A DNA stretch of 64,000 nt from JARYMI01 sp037444845 (lineage in GTDB: Bacteria > Acidobacteriota > Aminicenantia > Aminicenantales > UBA8522), in NCBI GenBank assembly GCA_037444845.1, contig JBBILQ010000005.1:12350-76349 (forward strand), read 5' to 3'. The notes under the pieces are model-generated. The model was given only the letters and a program-made list of their open reading frames with translations, made no database searches and had not been told where the DNA came from. Below are positions 10,514 to 18,893 of this stretch, in pieces; position 1 is the first letter of the stretch, and each line of letters opens with the position of its first letter. A program made the translations under genes and the position numbers.

Positions 10514-11691
10514 TTCCTGCTCTCCTTCATGAATTCTGTGTAGAGCGGCGACATCTTGCGCAGCCTTTCGACAATCGGCGGGAAAACGTCGAGGAGATAA
10601 TCAATATCCTCTTCTGTCGTGCCGTCGACCATGCTGAAAACGAGCGACCCCTGGGCCAGGGCATGGTCAATGCCCATAGCCAGGAGGACATGAGACGCTC
10701 TGAGCGCTCTCGAGGTGCAGGCCGAGCCGCTCGATGCGGCAACGCCCTTCATATCCAGGTTAAGAAGCATAGCCTCGCCTTCGACAAATCGCACACAGAA
10801 GCTAGCGTGGTGGGGCAGCCGCTTCTCCCTGTGTCCGGTGAGGAGGACATGGTCCACGAGCCGCGGCAGCGCGTCGATCAACCGATCGCGAAGCTGTTCC
10901 GTTCTCATCATCCGCTCTGGCAGTCCGCTTATGGCAATTTCCGCTGCTTTGCCCAGGCCGACGATCCCGGCCACGTTCTCCGTGCCGGCACGGCGTCCAG
11001 CTTCCTGGATGCCGCCGTCTACGAGAGGCAAGATCCTCGTCCCCTTCCGGATAAAAAGCGCGGCGCTGCCCTTTGGGCCATAGAACTGGTCACCTGCAAG
11101 GCTGAGAGCGTCAACTCCGAGCGCGCCGACATCGACCGGAATATTCCCCACGGCGGCCACGGCATCGGTGTGGACTGGAACGCCCGCATCGCGGCACACG
11201 CGGGCTATCTCGGCCAAAGGCTCAACCGTCCCCACCTCGCTGTTGGCCAGCATGACCGAAACGAGGACAGTCTCTTTCTTGATCGCCCTCTTGACATCCT
11301 CCGGGTCGACAAGCCCGTGCCGATCCACGGGGACAAGAGTCGAGGAGAACCCGAATTTCTCCAGACTCCTGGCTGAAGAAAGAACGGATTGGTGCTCAAC
11401 GGCCGAAACAACAACATGGTTCCCTTTTTCTCGCCTGGCCAGCGCTATCCCTTTTACGGCGAAATTATTGGCTTCAGACCCGGAAGCGGTGAAGAAGATT
11501 TCCTCGTTTGACGCACCGATGAGCTCCCCGACTTTTGCTCGCGCCTCCTCCATTGCTTCGAGGGCTTCCTGTCCTTCCGAATGGAGGCTCTGGGGGTTGC
11601 CATGCTTTTCCCTTAAAAAGGGCAACATAGTTTCGACGACGCGCGGCTCGATAGGCGTGGCCGCTATGTGGTCGAGATAAACTCTTTTCAT
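10510..11691 (-). CDS. IscS/NifS-like protein lacking the PLP lysine
   Basis: A 393-residue fold-type I protein clearly of the NifS/IscS family (YLDHIAATP, FTASGSEANN, VSAVEHQSV with His100, HTDAVAAVG with Asp176, GRRAGTENV). The loop SSGSACTS keeps the persulfide Cys325. The usual SGHKxxGPKG motif reads AGDQFYGPKG, so His becomes Asp201 and the Schiff-base Lys becomes Gln202. The pyridoxal-contacting Gln of DAxQxxG is Ala179. The substrate-binding RFSLGR segment reads VFSMVD. Classical cysteine desulfurase activity is therefore doubtful. From memory, Archaeoglobus fulgidus IscS is a described lysine-less relative. It is co-transcribed with nfu upstream and the zinc-ribbon IscU downstream. 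Confidence 0.93.
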   Translation of the reverse strand: MKRVYLDHIAATPIEPRVVETMLPFLREKHGNPQSLHSEGQEALEAMEEARAKVGELIGASNEEIFFTASGSEANNFAVKGIALARREKGNHVVVSAVEHQSVLSSARSLEKFGFSSTLVPVDRHGLVDPEDVKRAIKKETVLVSVMLANSEVGTVEPLAEIARVCRDAGVPVHTDAVAAVGNIPVDVGALGVDALSLAGDQFYGPKGSAALFIRKGTRILPLVDGGIQEAGRRAGTENVAGIVGLGKAAEIAISGLPERMMRTEQLRDRLIDALPRLVDHVLLTGHREKRLPHHASFCVRFVEGEAMLLNLDMKGVAASSGSACTSRALRASHVLLAMGIDHALAQGSLVFSMVDGTTEEDIDYLLDVFPPIVERLRKMSPLYTEFMKESRK

Positions 11692-11693
11692 CT

Positions 11694-11915
11694 CTAAACG
11701 GCGATGACTTCCTTTACTTCGGGAACTTCCCTTTTCAGGAGCCTTTCGATCCCCATCTTAAGTGTCATCTGGGACATCGGGCAACCGCCGCAGGCGCCGG
11801 TAAGCCTGACCTTGACGACTCCGTCATCCTGGACATCGACGAGCTCGACATTCCCGCCGTCGGCCATCAGGGCCGGACGGACTTTATTCAGCGCAGCCTC
11901 AACTTTTTCTCTCAT
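11694..11915 (-). CDS. nfu: Nfu-type Fe-S carrier (NifU C-terminal domain)
   Basis: A 73-residue single-domain protein matching the NifU C-terminal domain: a helix with RPALMADGGNVELVDV, then LTGACGGCPMSQMTLKMG. The CxxC pair bridges a [4Fe-4S] cluster between two subunits in characterised Nfu proteins. It ends 2 bases before the iscS-like start codon, so it belongs to the same operon. A stand-alone Nfu would carry clusters from the IscU-like scaffold to clients such as NadA and Nth. Confidence 0.94.
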   Translation of the reverse strand: MREKVEAALNKVRPALMADGGNVELVDVQDDGVVKVRLTGACGGCPMSQMTLKMGIERLLKREVPEVKEVIAV

Positions 11916-11954
11916 CCGTTTCTCCTTTCAGAATCATCTATCACTATAGCCTGG

Positions 11955-12815
11955 CTAACGAAAATTTTCCATGATTATTTCGAGTTCTTTCCGGCGAACG
12001 GAAAGATCAACGAAAGCGATGGGCTGGTCCGTGTCGGGGAGGATGAGCTCCTCGTAACTCGGTTTTTCCTCCTCATAGAGGAGCCCGACAGCAATCCTGT
12101 CGTCGCGGTTCAGGATTTCCCAGGCTTTACTCTTATCCCCGGGGCTGTAATCAGGCTCCTTCTCGATCATAAAGGTATTCTTTTTATACCATTCAAAGGT
12201 GTTAAGCTTATTGTAGGTGACACAAGGACTAAGGACATCAATGAATGCAAACCCCTTGTGCCTCATCCCTTTCTCGATTAGAAAGGCCAGGTGACCGGCC
12301 TCGGCTGAAAACCCGCGGGCGACAAACGTTCCTCTCGCGGCCAGGGCAAGAACAGGCCCCTCAATCGGAAAATCCTTGGAGCCGAAGGGTGTGGAGATTG
12401 TCACCATGCCGAACATCGTTGTTGGCGACATTTGTCCCTGCGTAAGGGAATAAAGGCGGTTGTTGACCACGATATAGGTAATATCGACGTTCCTTCGTAC
12501 GGCATGGAGGAAATGTCCGAGCCCTATTGAATAGGCGTCGCCGTCGCCGCTCACCCCAATAACCGTCAGCTTGGGATTGACCAGCTTGATGCCGGTGGCC
12601 ACGGGCATGGCCCGGCCATGCAGGCCGTGGAACCCGTAAGAGTAAAAATAATTATTCATCCGGCCGTGGCAGCCGATTCCGGTGACAACAACCACATCCT
12701 CAGGCGCCAGGCCCATGTTTGCTGCCGCCCTCTTCAGGGCATCGAAGACTCCAAACAGGCCGCAGCCCGGGCACCAGGTGGGATGAGCACGGTGGTAGGT
12801 CTGTTTTTTTTTCAT
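11955..12815 (-). CDS. korB: 2-oxoacid:ferredoxin oxidoreductase, beta subunit
   Basis: A 286-residue thiamine-diphosphate-binding subunit. HPTWCPGCGLFGVFDAL, GIGCHGRMNNYF and GVSGDGDAYSIGLGHF followed by VNNRLYSLTQGQ are the TPP and cluster-binding motifs of KorB-type subunits. The chosen ATG at 12815 overlaps the stop of the alpha gene as ATGA. With the alpha subunit it should decarboxylate a 2-oxoacid to acyl-CoA while reducing ferredoxin. 2-Oxoglutarate is the most likely substrate from the KorAB-like architecture, but branched-chain or other 2-oxoacids cannot be excluded. No dedicated ferredoxin subunit gene is adjacent. Confidence 0.93.
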   Translation of the reverse strand: MKKKQTYHRAHPTWCPGCGLFGVFDALKRAAANMGLAPEDVVVVTGIGCHGRMNNYFYSYGFHGLHGRAMPVATGIKLVNPKLTVIGVSGDGDAYSIGLGHFLHAVRRNVDITYIVVNNRLYSLTQGQMSPTTMFGMVTISTPFGSKDFPIEGPVLALAARGTFVARGFSAEAGHLAFLIEKGMRHKGFAFIDVLSPCVTYNKLNTFEWYKKNTFMIEKEPDYSPGDKSKAWEILNRDDRIAVGLLYEEEKPSYEELILPDTDQPIAFVDLSVRRKELEIIMENFR

Positions 12816-14554
12816 CGCACGGCTTTTTCCACTTGTTCGACGACCTCGCGCGGCCTGAAGGACCGCGTCCCGCAACGGAGAATGCTAACCATCTCAGGGA
12901 GTGGAATGACCTGACTCCTGATGAGCGTCGCCAGTTCGGCCGAACAATTATTTTCGATAACAAAAACCCTATCGCACTCGTCCAGGAACCTCTTGACAGC
13001 ATGAACGGGAAAAGGCCAAAGGGTTCTGAGCTGAAGGCATTTAGCCTGGACATGTTTTTTTCGAAGCTCGGCCGCTGCTTCAAGGACCGGGCCCAGAGTC
13101 GAGCCGGTTGTGATCAACCCTGCGCCGGCTTTTCTTGACTCCCAGACTCTCGCGCGGGGAAGGTCTTTTGAGGCCTTCTTGAGTTTTTTCATCCTCTTTT
13201 CCATCATCCTCATCCTGTTCGATTCGCTCTCGTCCCGGTAACCGCTTTCGTCATGCTCAAGGCTCTCCACCATATGAAGGCCTTTCCTTGAAGAAGGCAG
13301 GGCGCGGGGGGATATTCCGTCGAAAGTGAACTCGTACCTTTTGAAATCCTGGATCCCCAGAAGTTGTTCCTGGGTGAGGAGCTTGCCGCGGTCGATCCTG
13401 ACTCGACTTAGGTCAAACCGAGGCGCAGTCCGGTAATCCTGGCCCATGTCCAGCTCTGTCAGGAGCACGACCGGACATTGGTATTTTTCAGCCAGGTTGA
13501 AAGCCTCGGTTGTGAGCTCAAAACACTCGCTCAGAGTCCCGGGCGCAAGGATGATCCGCGCAAACTCGCCATGGGACCCGAAAACCCACTGGAGGATGTC
13601 TCCCTGCTGGGTTTTCGTGGGGATGCCTGTAGCCGGGCCGAGCCTCTGGATATGGGCGATGACGATCGGGATTTCAGCCATTCCGGCCAGACTGAAAGCT
13701 TCCATCATCAAGGAAGCACCCGGGCCCGACGTGGCCGTCATGGCGCGGGCGCCAGCGTAGGCAGCTCCCAGGGCCATGTTCAGAGCGGCAAGCTCGTCCT
13801 CGGTCTGGATGACGACGCCGTTAAACTGAGGCATGTGGCGAGCGAGCCAGTGGGAGATTTCCGAGGCGGGGCAGATGGGATAAGCAGCAAAAAAGCGGCA
13901 TCCTGCCGCCAAAGCACCGAAAGCGATGGCTTCATCACCAGAAAGAAGAAGGCGCTCCCCGTCTTCTTTTCTGGCCAGAGGAAGCCGCTCCCTCGCAAGA
14001 GTGATTTCTCTGGCTTTTTCATAGCCATAGGCAGCCGCCTGGATGTTTTTCTTTTCGACCTCCTCGCCCTTCCGCCTCAAGAACATCTCGGTGATGATTT
14101 CTTCGAATAGGGTTGTCTCCAGGTCAAGAAGAAAGGTGAGGGCTCCCAGGGCAATCATGTTCTTGAAGATTTCATGCCCGAACTTCTCCCTGGCCATGGC
14201 TCGGAGGGGAAACTTATGAAACGTCTTTCCTTCGGCCTGATCTCTTGGCGGCGTCACGACAACTTCGCCATCACAAAGAACAGTACCGCCTGCGGCCATG
14301 AGCGGCAGATTATCCAAGATGGCCTCGCAGTCGAAGGCCAAGAGGATGTTCACGAGATCGCCGGGGCCGTAATTTTCATTCAACGAAGCCCTAATCGTGG
14401 TGCGGGTTGGTTCTCCGCGGATATTGGAAGGAAAATCCCTGCCGGTGACGACCTCCCAGCCGTGTCGCTTGAGCAACCTGGCCAGAACATTGCCCGTGAA
14501 GAGAACACCGTCTCCGGCCTTGCCGGCGATCATCACGGACAGGTCTTTAATCAT
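12812..14554 (-). CDS. korA: 2-oxoacid:ferredoxin oxidoreductase, fused gamma-alpha subunit
   Basis: A 580-residue protein that fuses the gamma domain (residues about 1-190, starting VMIAGKAGDGVLFTGNVLA) to the alpha domain (about 200-580, with LLLSGDEAIAFGALAAGC, YPICPASEISHWL, TSGPGASLMMEAF). This gamma-alpha fusion is the common layout of KorA-type enzymes in anaerobes. The C-terminal segment VFVIENNCSAELATLIRS is also conserved. It is the first gene of the Fe-S block, with a candidate promoter about 80 bases upstream. Confidence 0.93.
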   Translation of the reverse strand: MIKDLSVMIAGKAGDGVLFTGNVLARLLKRHGWEVVTGRDFPSNIRGEPTRTTIRASLNENYGPGDLVNILLAFDCEAILDNLPLMAAGGTVLCDGEVVVTPPRDQAEGKTFHKFPLRAMAREKFGHEIFKNMIALGALTFLLDLETTLFEEIITEMFLRRKGEEVEKKNIQAAAYGYEKAREITLARERLPLARKEDGERLLLSGDEAIAFGALAAGCRFFAAYPICPASEISHWLARHMPQFNGVVIQTEDELAALNMALGAAYAGARAMTATSGPGASLMMEAFSLAGMAEIPIVIAHIQRLGPATGIPTKTQQGDILQWVFGSHGEFARIILAPGTLSECFELTTEAFNLAEKYQCPVVLLTELDMGQDYRTAPRFDLSRVRIDRGKLLTQEQLLGIQDFKRYEFTFDGISPRALPSSRKGLHMVESLEHDESGYRDESESNRMRMMEKRMKKLKKASKDLPRARVWESRKAGAGLITTGSTLGPVLEAAAELRKKHVQAKCLQLRTLWPFPVHAVKRFLDECDRVFVIENNCSAELATLIRSQVIPLPEMVSILRCGTRSFRPREVVEQVEKAVR

Positions 14555-14632
14555 CTTGGAACCCTAACATTGCCGTCCATCCGGGGAAACGCCGAGGCCT
14601 CAAGCTCCCTCCAAGGCGTCGAGCATGGCCTC

Positions 14633-14662
14633 ATTATAGTAAAAGTCTACTCTTTTTGTCAG
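14633..14662 (-). promoter_or_regulatory. Sigma-70-type promoter of the korAB-Fe-S operon
   Basis: On the minus strand CTGACA (14657-14662) and TATAAT (14633-14638) are separated by 18 bases. Transcription would start near 14626 and leave a leader of roughly 70 bases before korA. The match is by eye only. Confidence 0.55.
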
Positions 14663-14759
14663 CAAAATACAAGTATTTTTATAGGAATAGTAAGGATTGT
14701 GCGGCTTTCCACCCTCTGGCCAACCGGTCAGATCAGTTCGCGACCGGGGCGCGGCCGAC

Positions 14760-15647
14760 CTAAACCAGCTCCCCCCTCGCGACCAGGATCACCTTGCCCC
14801 CGACAAAGATGCCGATTTCTCCAGCTTTGTCCTCAGCGTTGAGCAGAAGAAGCGACTGCCGGCCGATTTCGTAGCCCTGTTCGACCCGAACGTTAACCAG
14901 GGGTGAGCCGAAATACCGGTGCTTGGCCATGTAGCCAGCAAGACAGCCGTTGGCGCTGCCGGTAGCCGGATCCTCGGGCACACCGTAATAGTCCGCAAAC
15001 ACGCGGACATTGAGGTCATTCTGCGAGCTGTATGTTTCCGGGCAGAAGACAAGAATTGACTTTGCCTCTGTGCCCTCGATCAGGCTGAAGTATTTCTCAA
15101 GGTTGATCCGGCTTCTTTTCACCGAACGGAGTGTCTTAAGCGGGACGATGATGAAGGGAACGCCGGTGGAGACTTCCTGAATCGGGAACTTTGCGTCGAT
15201 TTCGCCGGCCTCCAGGCTTATCGCAGAGGCCACCGCCTCGGCCTCTATCGTTTTTCCAAACCTCGGCTTAATCTGCTTCATCCAGAGAATGTCCGGGACA
15301 TCACCTCGGTAGGTGAAGGTGACGGGGATAGGGCCAACCTTGAGGTTGAGGACGACTTCTTTAACCGGAGCCTTGAGGATTTCCTGCTGGATGATGAAGG
15401 CTGTGCCCAGAGTCGGATGGCCCGCAAACGGGAGTTCCTCCTTCGGAGTGAAAATGCGGACGTCGAAACCGCCTCGGTTTTCCTCGTCCCTCAAGATGTA
15501 CGTCGTCTCTGAAAAGTTGACCTCCCGGGCGATCTTCTGCATTTCCAGGTCAGAAAGAGAGCCGGCCCGGCGGACAACGGCCAACTCATTTCCGGCATAC
15601 TTTTCTTCGGCAAACACGTCGACGATGTAGAAAGCAACGCTTTTCAT
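14760..15647 (-). CDS. PhzF-family isomerase/epimerase
   Basis: A 295-residue PhzF-fold protein: FYIVDVFAEEKYAGNELAVV at the N-terminus, NFSETTYIL containing the catalytic Glu, LPFAGHPTLGTAFI, and DPATGSANGCLAGYM in the second half. PhzF itself isomerises trans-2,3-dihydro-3-hydroxyanthranilate, but most relatives outside phenazine clusters have unknown substrates. No phenazine genes are nearby, so only the family can be named. A 58-residue metal-binding protein is encoded 32 bases upstream and may be in the same transcript. Confidence 0.9.
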   Translation of the reverse strand: MKSVAFYIVDVFAEEKYAGNELAVVRRAGSLSDLEMQKIAREVNFSETTYILRDEENRGGFDVRIFTPKEELPFAGHPTLGTAFIIQQEILKAPVKEVVLNLKVGPIPVTFTYRGDVPDILWMKQIKPRFGKTIEAEAVASAISLEAGEIDAKFPIQEVSTGVPFIIVPLKTLRSVKRSRINLEKYFSLIEGTEAKSILVFCPETYSSQNDLNVRVFADYYGVPEDPATGSANGCLAGYMAKHRYFGSPLVNVRVEQGYEIGRQSLLLLNAEDKAGEIGIFVGGKVILVARGELV

Positions 15648-15679
15648 GGCGGGATGGGTCGGATTTCTGTCAGAACGGC

Positions 15680-15856
15680 CTATTTTTTCCCGGCCGCCCT
15701 TTTCATTTTTTTATCGCAGCAGATGAAGACATGCTCTTCTGCGCAGCCGCAGGCTTCATCGACGATGAGGCGATACCCGCAAACGCCGCATTCGTAGGCG
15801 TCCCCCTTTTTTATTTTAGATGTCGGTTTTTTCGCCGTTTTTGCTTTCGTTGGCAT
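15680..15856 (-). CDS. Small cysteine-rich metal-binding protein (58 aa)
   Basis: A 58-residue frame with a strong GAAGGAGG site 6 bases before its ATG at 15856. The first 20 residues are basic (MPTKAKTAKKPTSKIKKGDA). A cysteine cluster follows: YECGVCGYRLIVDEACGC and then FICCDKKM. The CxxC...CxC...CC arrangement suggests a desulforedoxin- or rubredoxin-like knuckle that binds zinc or iron. A consensus-like promoter lies 40 bases upstream. I do not recognise a named family with certainty. Confidence 0.75.
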   Translation of the reverse strand: MPTKAKTAKKPTSKIKKGDAYECGVCGYRLIVDEACGCAEEHVFICCDKKMKRAAGKK

Positions 15857-15897
15857 TCGATACCTCCTTCTTTTGGCGATTTAACTCGGCATGGATA

Positions 15898-15926
15898 TCT
15901 TTACCACCAGAGCCTTCCCATGTCAA
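15898..15926 (-). promoter_or_regulatory. Sigma-70-type promoter for the small Cys protein and phzF
   Basis: TTGACA (15921-15926) and TAAAGA (15898-15903) on the minus strand are 17 bases apart. The start point would be near 15891, about 35 bases upstream of the 58-codon gene. Confidence 0.5.
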
Positions 15927-15963
15927 CTTGGGGACGGTCCTCCCGGAGGGCCATCCTCCTTTC

Positions 15964-17436
15964 TCACTCCCAGTCAAGGAGCCGTTTCTTCCCTTTGAGC
16001 TTGCGGATATCGGTCACATCCTGGCTGACTTCCAAACAGCCCTTGTAAACTCCTTTTTCATCGCGAACGGCGAAATACCGGATATGGATGAATCTTTCCT
16101 TCGTTTCGATCCAGAATTCGGCGACGTCTCGGCGGCCTTCCTTAAAAGCGTCGAGGATGCGGTTGACCATGTGAACGCTCGCCGGCGGGTGGCAGTTCTG
16201 GACGCGGCGGCCGATGACTCCCGGGCTGCGCGGAAAGATCCTCTCGGCAGAAGCGGAGTAGTATCGGACCGTGTCATTCTCGTCGACAAAAGTGACATCA
16301 ACAGGCAGGCTCTTGAGAATGAGATTAATAGCCTCCGGCGTGAGTGAGCCTGTGTCAAGCTCAACATCCGCCGGCGGACGCCTGTAAGAAGCGAGCGGCG
16401 GCCGCCCTTCAGCATGGACAGCCGGCTTCCATTCTTTCTCTGGCTCAATCCATGCGTATCCGACCTCCCCCTCCCCTTTTTTGACCCTTGCCCAGTCCTC
16501 GTCGCTGAGCGTTTCGAGGCTCATCGGAAAGAGGATTTTCTCCTCCTTGTAGATCATGTCCGAGATCATCCCGCTCAGGTTGCGGCCGAGAGCGGCGATC
16601 TCAACAGCCAGGCCAGAATCGATGAGCCGGCGGAACTCGCGGAGCCGAGCCCTGATATCGTCGTGGATGGCCCACATGATTTTAGACGGACCGCTCACTC
16701 CCTTTGATTCAAGGAGGGGAAAGAGCTGATTCTCCTTCTTCAGGTAGTGCTTTTCGACCTCCGCCAGGGTGGCGAGCTGGGAAACGAGGGCGTCTTTATG
16801 CTGCTTCAGGCCTGTTTCGCCCTCAGCCTCCACCTGCCCGAGCAGGTTGCTCCACCCCTCCAGAATCTTTTCGAGCGCCCTGTTTTCCTGCTCTAACGTA
16901 CGGAGAGGATGACCCGGGACCAAAGACGGAAGCAGCTGGCTCTCCAGGGATTCCTTGAAAACCTGGACATGGACGTCGCAGAGGCGCTTGACTTCCTCTT
17001 CGGGCATTCCCTCGTCAATTAGCTGTTGTTCCATCTCAGAAATCTCTGTCGGGCTGACATCCTGGATGAGCTCGGCAAAACGCCTCTTCAACTCTTCCCT
17101 GTCCCCTCCCTCATGGAGCTCGCGAATAATATCCTTGAGCACCTCGAGTCTCGCTTCTTTTGAGGCAATCGGTTCGCTCTTCGCCTCGGCCAAGTCCAGT
17201 TCTGCCTCCTCCCCGCTCGCTCGCTTGATCTCGGCTTGAATCTTCTGAAGGAGTTCTGGCAGGGACATGCCCCCGAAACTGGCCGCCTGCTGCAACGTGG
17301 CCACTTTGCCGATTGTTTTTCGCATGACCGGACTTTTCAGCCGGGAGAATTTTGGCGTCAGGCCGACAAGAAAATTTAGGAGAAAAGGATATTTTTTCAA
17401 CATCTCATCAATCTTCGTCCTGGCAGTAAGCCGCAT
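15964..17436 (-). CDS. DUF1858/DUF438/hemerythrin/PAS protein
   Basis: A 490-residue multidomain protein. Residues 5-70 resemble DUF1858 (MLKKYPFLLNFLVGLTPKF), followed by a DUF438-type helical domain at about 90-170 (RRFAELIQDVSPTEISEMEQ). A hemerythrin-like HHE domain at about 180-320 has paired metal ligands in QHKDAL, EVEKHYLKKENQLFP, IHDDIRARL and YKEEKILFP. A PAS domain fills about 370-490 (VTFVDENDTVRYYS, GRRVQNCHPP, GCLEVSQDVTDI). Proteins of this layout are thought to sense oxygen, NO or redox state through the diiron site. No output domain is present, so the signalling partner is unknown. Confidence 0.88.
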   Translation of the reverse strand: MRLTARTKIDEMLKKYPFLLNFLVGLTPKFSRLKSPVMRKTIGKVATLQQAASFGGMSLPELLQKIQAEIKRASGEEAELDLAEAKSEPIASKEARLEVLKDIIRELHEGGDREELKRRFAELIQDVSPTEISEMEQQLIDEGMPEEEVKRLCDVHVQVFKESLESQLLPSLVPGHPLRTLEQENRALEKILEGWSNLLGQVEAEGETGLKQHKDALVSQLATLAEVEKHYLKKENQLFPLLESKGVSGPSKIMWAIHDDIRARLREFRRLIDSGLAVEIAALGRNLSGMISDMIYKEEKILFPMSLETLSDEDWARVKKGEGEVGYAWIEPEKEWKPAVHAEGRPPLASYRRPPADVELDTGSLTPEAINLILKSLPVDVTFVDENDTVRYYSASAERIFPRSPGVIGRRVQNCHPPASVHMVNRILDAFKEGRRDVAEFWIETKERFIHIRYFAVRDEKGVYKGCLEVSQDVTDIRKLKGKKRLLDWE

Positions 17437-17469
17437 GGTTCTTCTCTCCTTTTCTTAAGTTAGCCGGCT

Positions 17470-18795
17470 CTAAGCAAGGCTGGCTCGTATTTTCACGGGA
17501 TCGACGATGCCTCCAAGCTCGTCATCTATCAGGATTGAGTCCTTCCTTTCAACGCCCGTCGAGATGATGGCCACTCTGGCCTCAATCAAATCCTCGATGA
17601 GTTTGACATAATCGAGAAAGGCATCCGGCAGGGAAGCTTCACCGGTCAGGCCATGGATGGGTTTTTCCCAACCCTTGACTTCACGATACTGGGGCACGAC
17701 CTTATCTAATATCCAGGCCTCAGTGGGAAAAGACGGCAGTTTCTCTCCCCTGTAGCTGTAATTTGTGCAAACAAGAATGGTCTCGAATACGTCAAGAACA
17801 TCCGGCTTTGTCAGGGCGATTTTCTCGATCCCGTTTACCCGGCAGGAGTGAGACACGGCGACAGCGTCAAACCAGCCGCAGCGCCGGGGCCGGCCTGTGG
17901 TTGCCCCGAACTCGTTCCCTCTTTCCGACAAGCACCTCCCCTTTTCATCAGACACTTCGGTCGGGAACGGCCCGCTGCCCACCCGGGTTGTGTAGGCTTT
18001 CGTGACGCCAAGGACAGTGTCTATCTTTGTCGGGCTTATGCCCAGACCGGTGCAGACGCCTCCGGCCGAGGAATTCGAGGACGTCACGTAGGGATAGGTC
18101 CCGTGGTCAACGTCCAGGAGAGTACCTTGAGCTCCCTCAAAGAGGATGGCTTTGCCCTGGGCTGTCTGCTGCGCCAGGAGGAAAGAGACATCGCCGATAT
18201 ATCTTTCCACCTTTGAGGCGTAGGCGGCGTATTCCCTGAAGATTTCACCGGCATCAAGACCGGGAAAACCAAGTGCCCGGAACAGTTCATTCTTCTCAGC
18301 CACGTTTTCAGCAATTTTTTCTTCAAGGACAGCGATGTCGAGAAGATCGCCCACTCGGACGCCGCAGCGGGCGACCTTATCTTCATAAGAAGGCCCTATG
18401 CCGCGGCTCGTTGTTCCGATTTTTTTGTTCCCCCGCCTTTCTTCCGCAATCCTCTCCAGAAGGACGTGATAAGGAAGGATAAGGTGGGCGCTCCGGCTGA
18501 CGACAAGATGGGTTTCGACATCGATGCCCAGCGCTTCGAGAGCTGCCACTTCCTCGAGGAATGCTTTCGGGTGGAAGGCCACGCCGTTGCCGATAAGGCA
18601 GAGTGTCCCCGGGTGGAGGATGCCCGAAGGAATGAGGTGGAGGACGAGCTTTCGCCCGTTCAAGTAGACGGTATGGCCGGCGTTGTGGCCGCCCTGGTAT
18701 CGGGCGACAACATCAAAACAAGGCGCGAGAAGGTCAACGACCTTGCCTTTCCCTTCATCTCCCCATTGAGTCCCGAGGACGATGACGTTGGACAT
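17470..18795 (-). CDS. purA: Adenylosuccinate synthetase
   Basis: A 441-residue PurA that converts IMP, aspartate and GTP to adenylosuccinate, the first committed step to AMP. The N-terminal P-loop-like GTQWGDEGKGKVVDLLA, the GGHNAGHTVYLNGRK segment, TTSRGIGPSYEDK, FEGAQGTLLDVDHGTYP, and TTGRPRRCGWFDAV are all present. Length and motifs are complete. It stands alone between the DUF438 gene and the porin, with no other purine genes nearby. Confidence 0.98.
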   Translation of the reverse strand: MSNVIVLGTQWGDEGKGKVVDLLAPCFDVVARYQGGHNAGHTVYLNGRKLVLHLIPSGILHPGTLCLIGNGVAFHPKAFLEEVAALEALGIDVETHLVVSRSAHLILPYHVLLERIAEERRGNKKIGTTSRGIGPSYEDKVARCGVRVGDLLDIAVLEEKIAENVAEKNELFRALGFPGLDAGEIFREYAAYASKVERYIGDVSFLLAQQTAQGKAILFEGAQGTLLDVDHGTYPYVTSSNSSAGGVCTGLGISPTKIDTVLGVTKAYTTRVGSGPFPTEVSDEKGRCLSERGNEFGATTGRPRRCGWFDAVAVSHSCRVNGIEKIALTKPDVLDVFETILVCTNYSYRGEKLPSFPTEAWILDKVVPQYREVKGWEKPIHGLTGEASLPDAFLDYVKLIEDLIEARVAIISTGVERKDSILIDDELGGIVDPVKIRASLA

Positions 18796-18893
18796 ACGAA
18801 TCCTTCCTCACGAATTGATCAGGATGCCTGACCGAGCCTTCAAGATGAATCGCGGAGAGAAAATTCTACCAGAAGTCAGCGCCTTCGACAAGC

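Noticed and set aside
10510..11691. Ordinary cysteine desulfurase
   Set aside because: The PLP lysine is Gln and several other active-site residues are changed, so the standard functional label is not supported.
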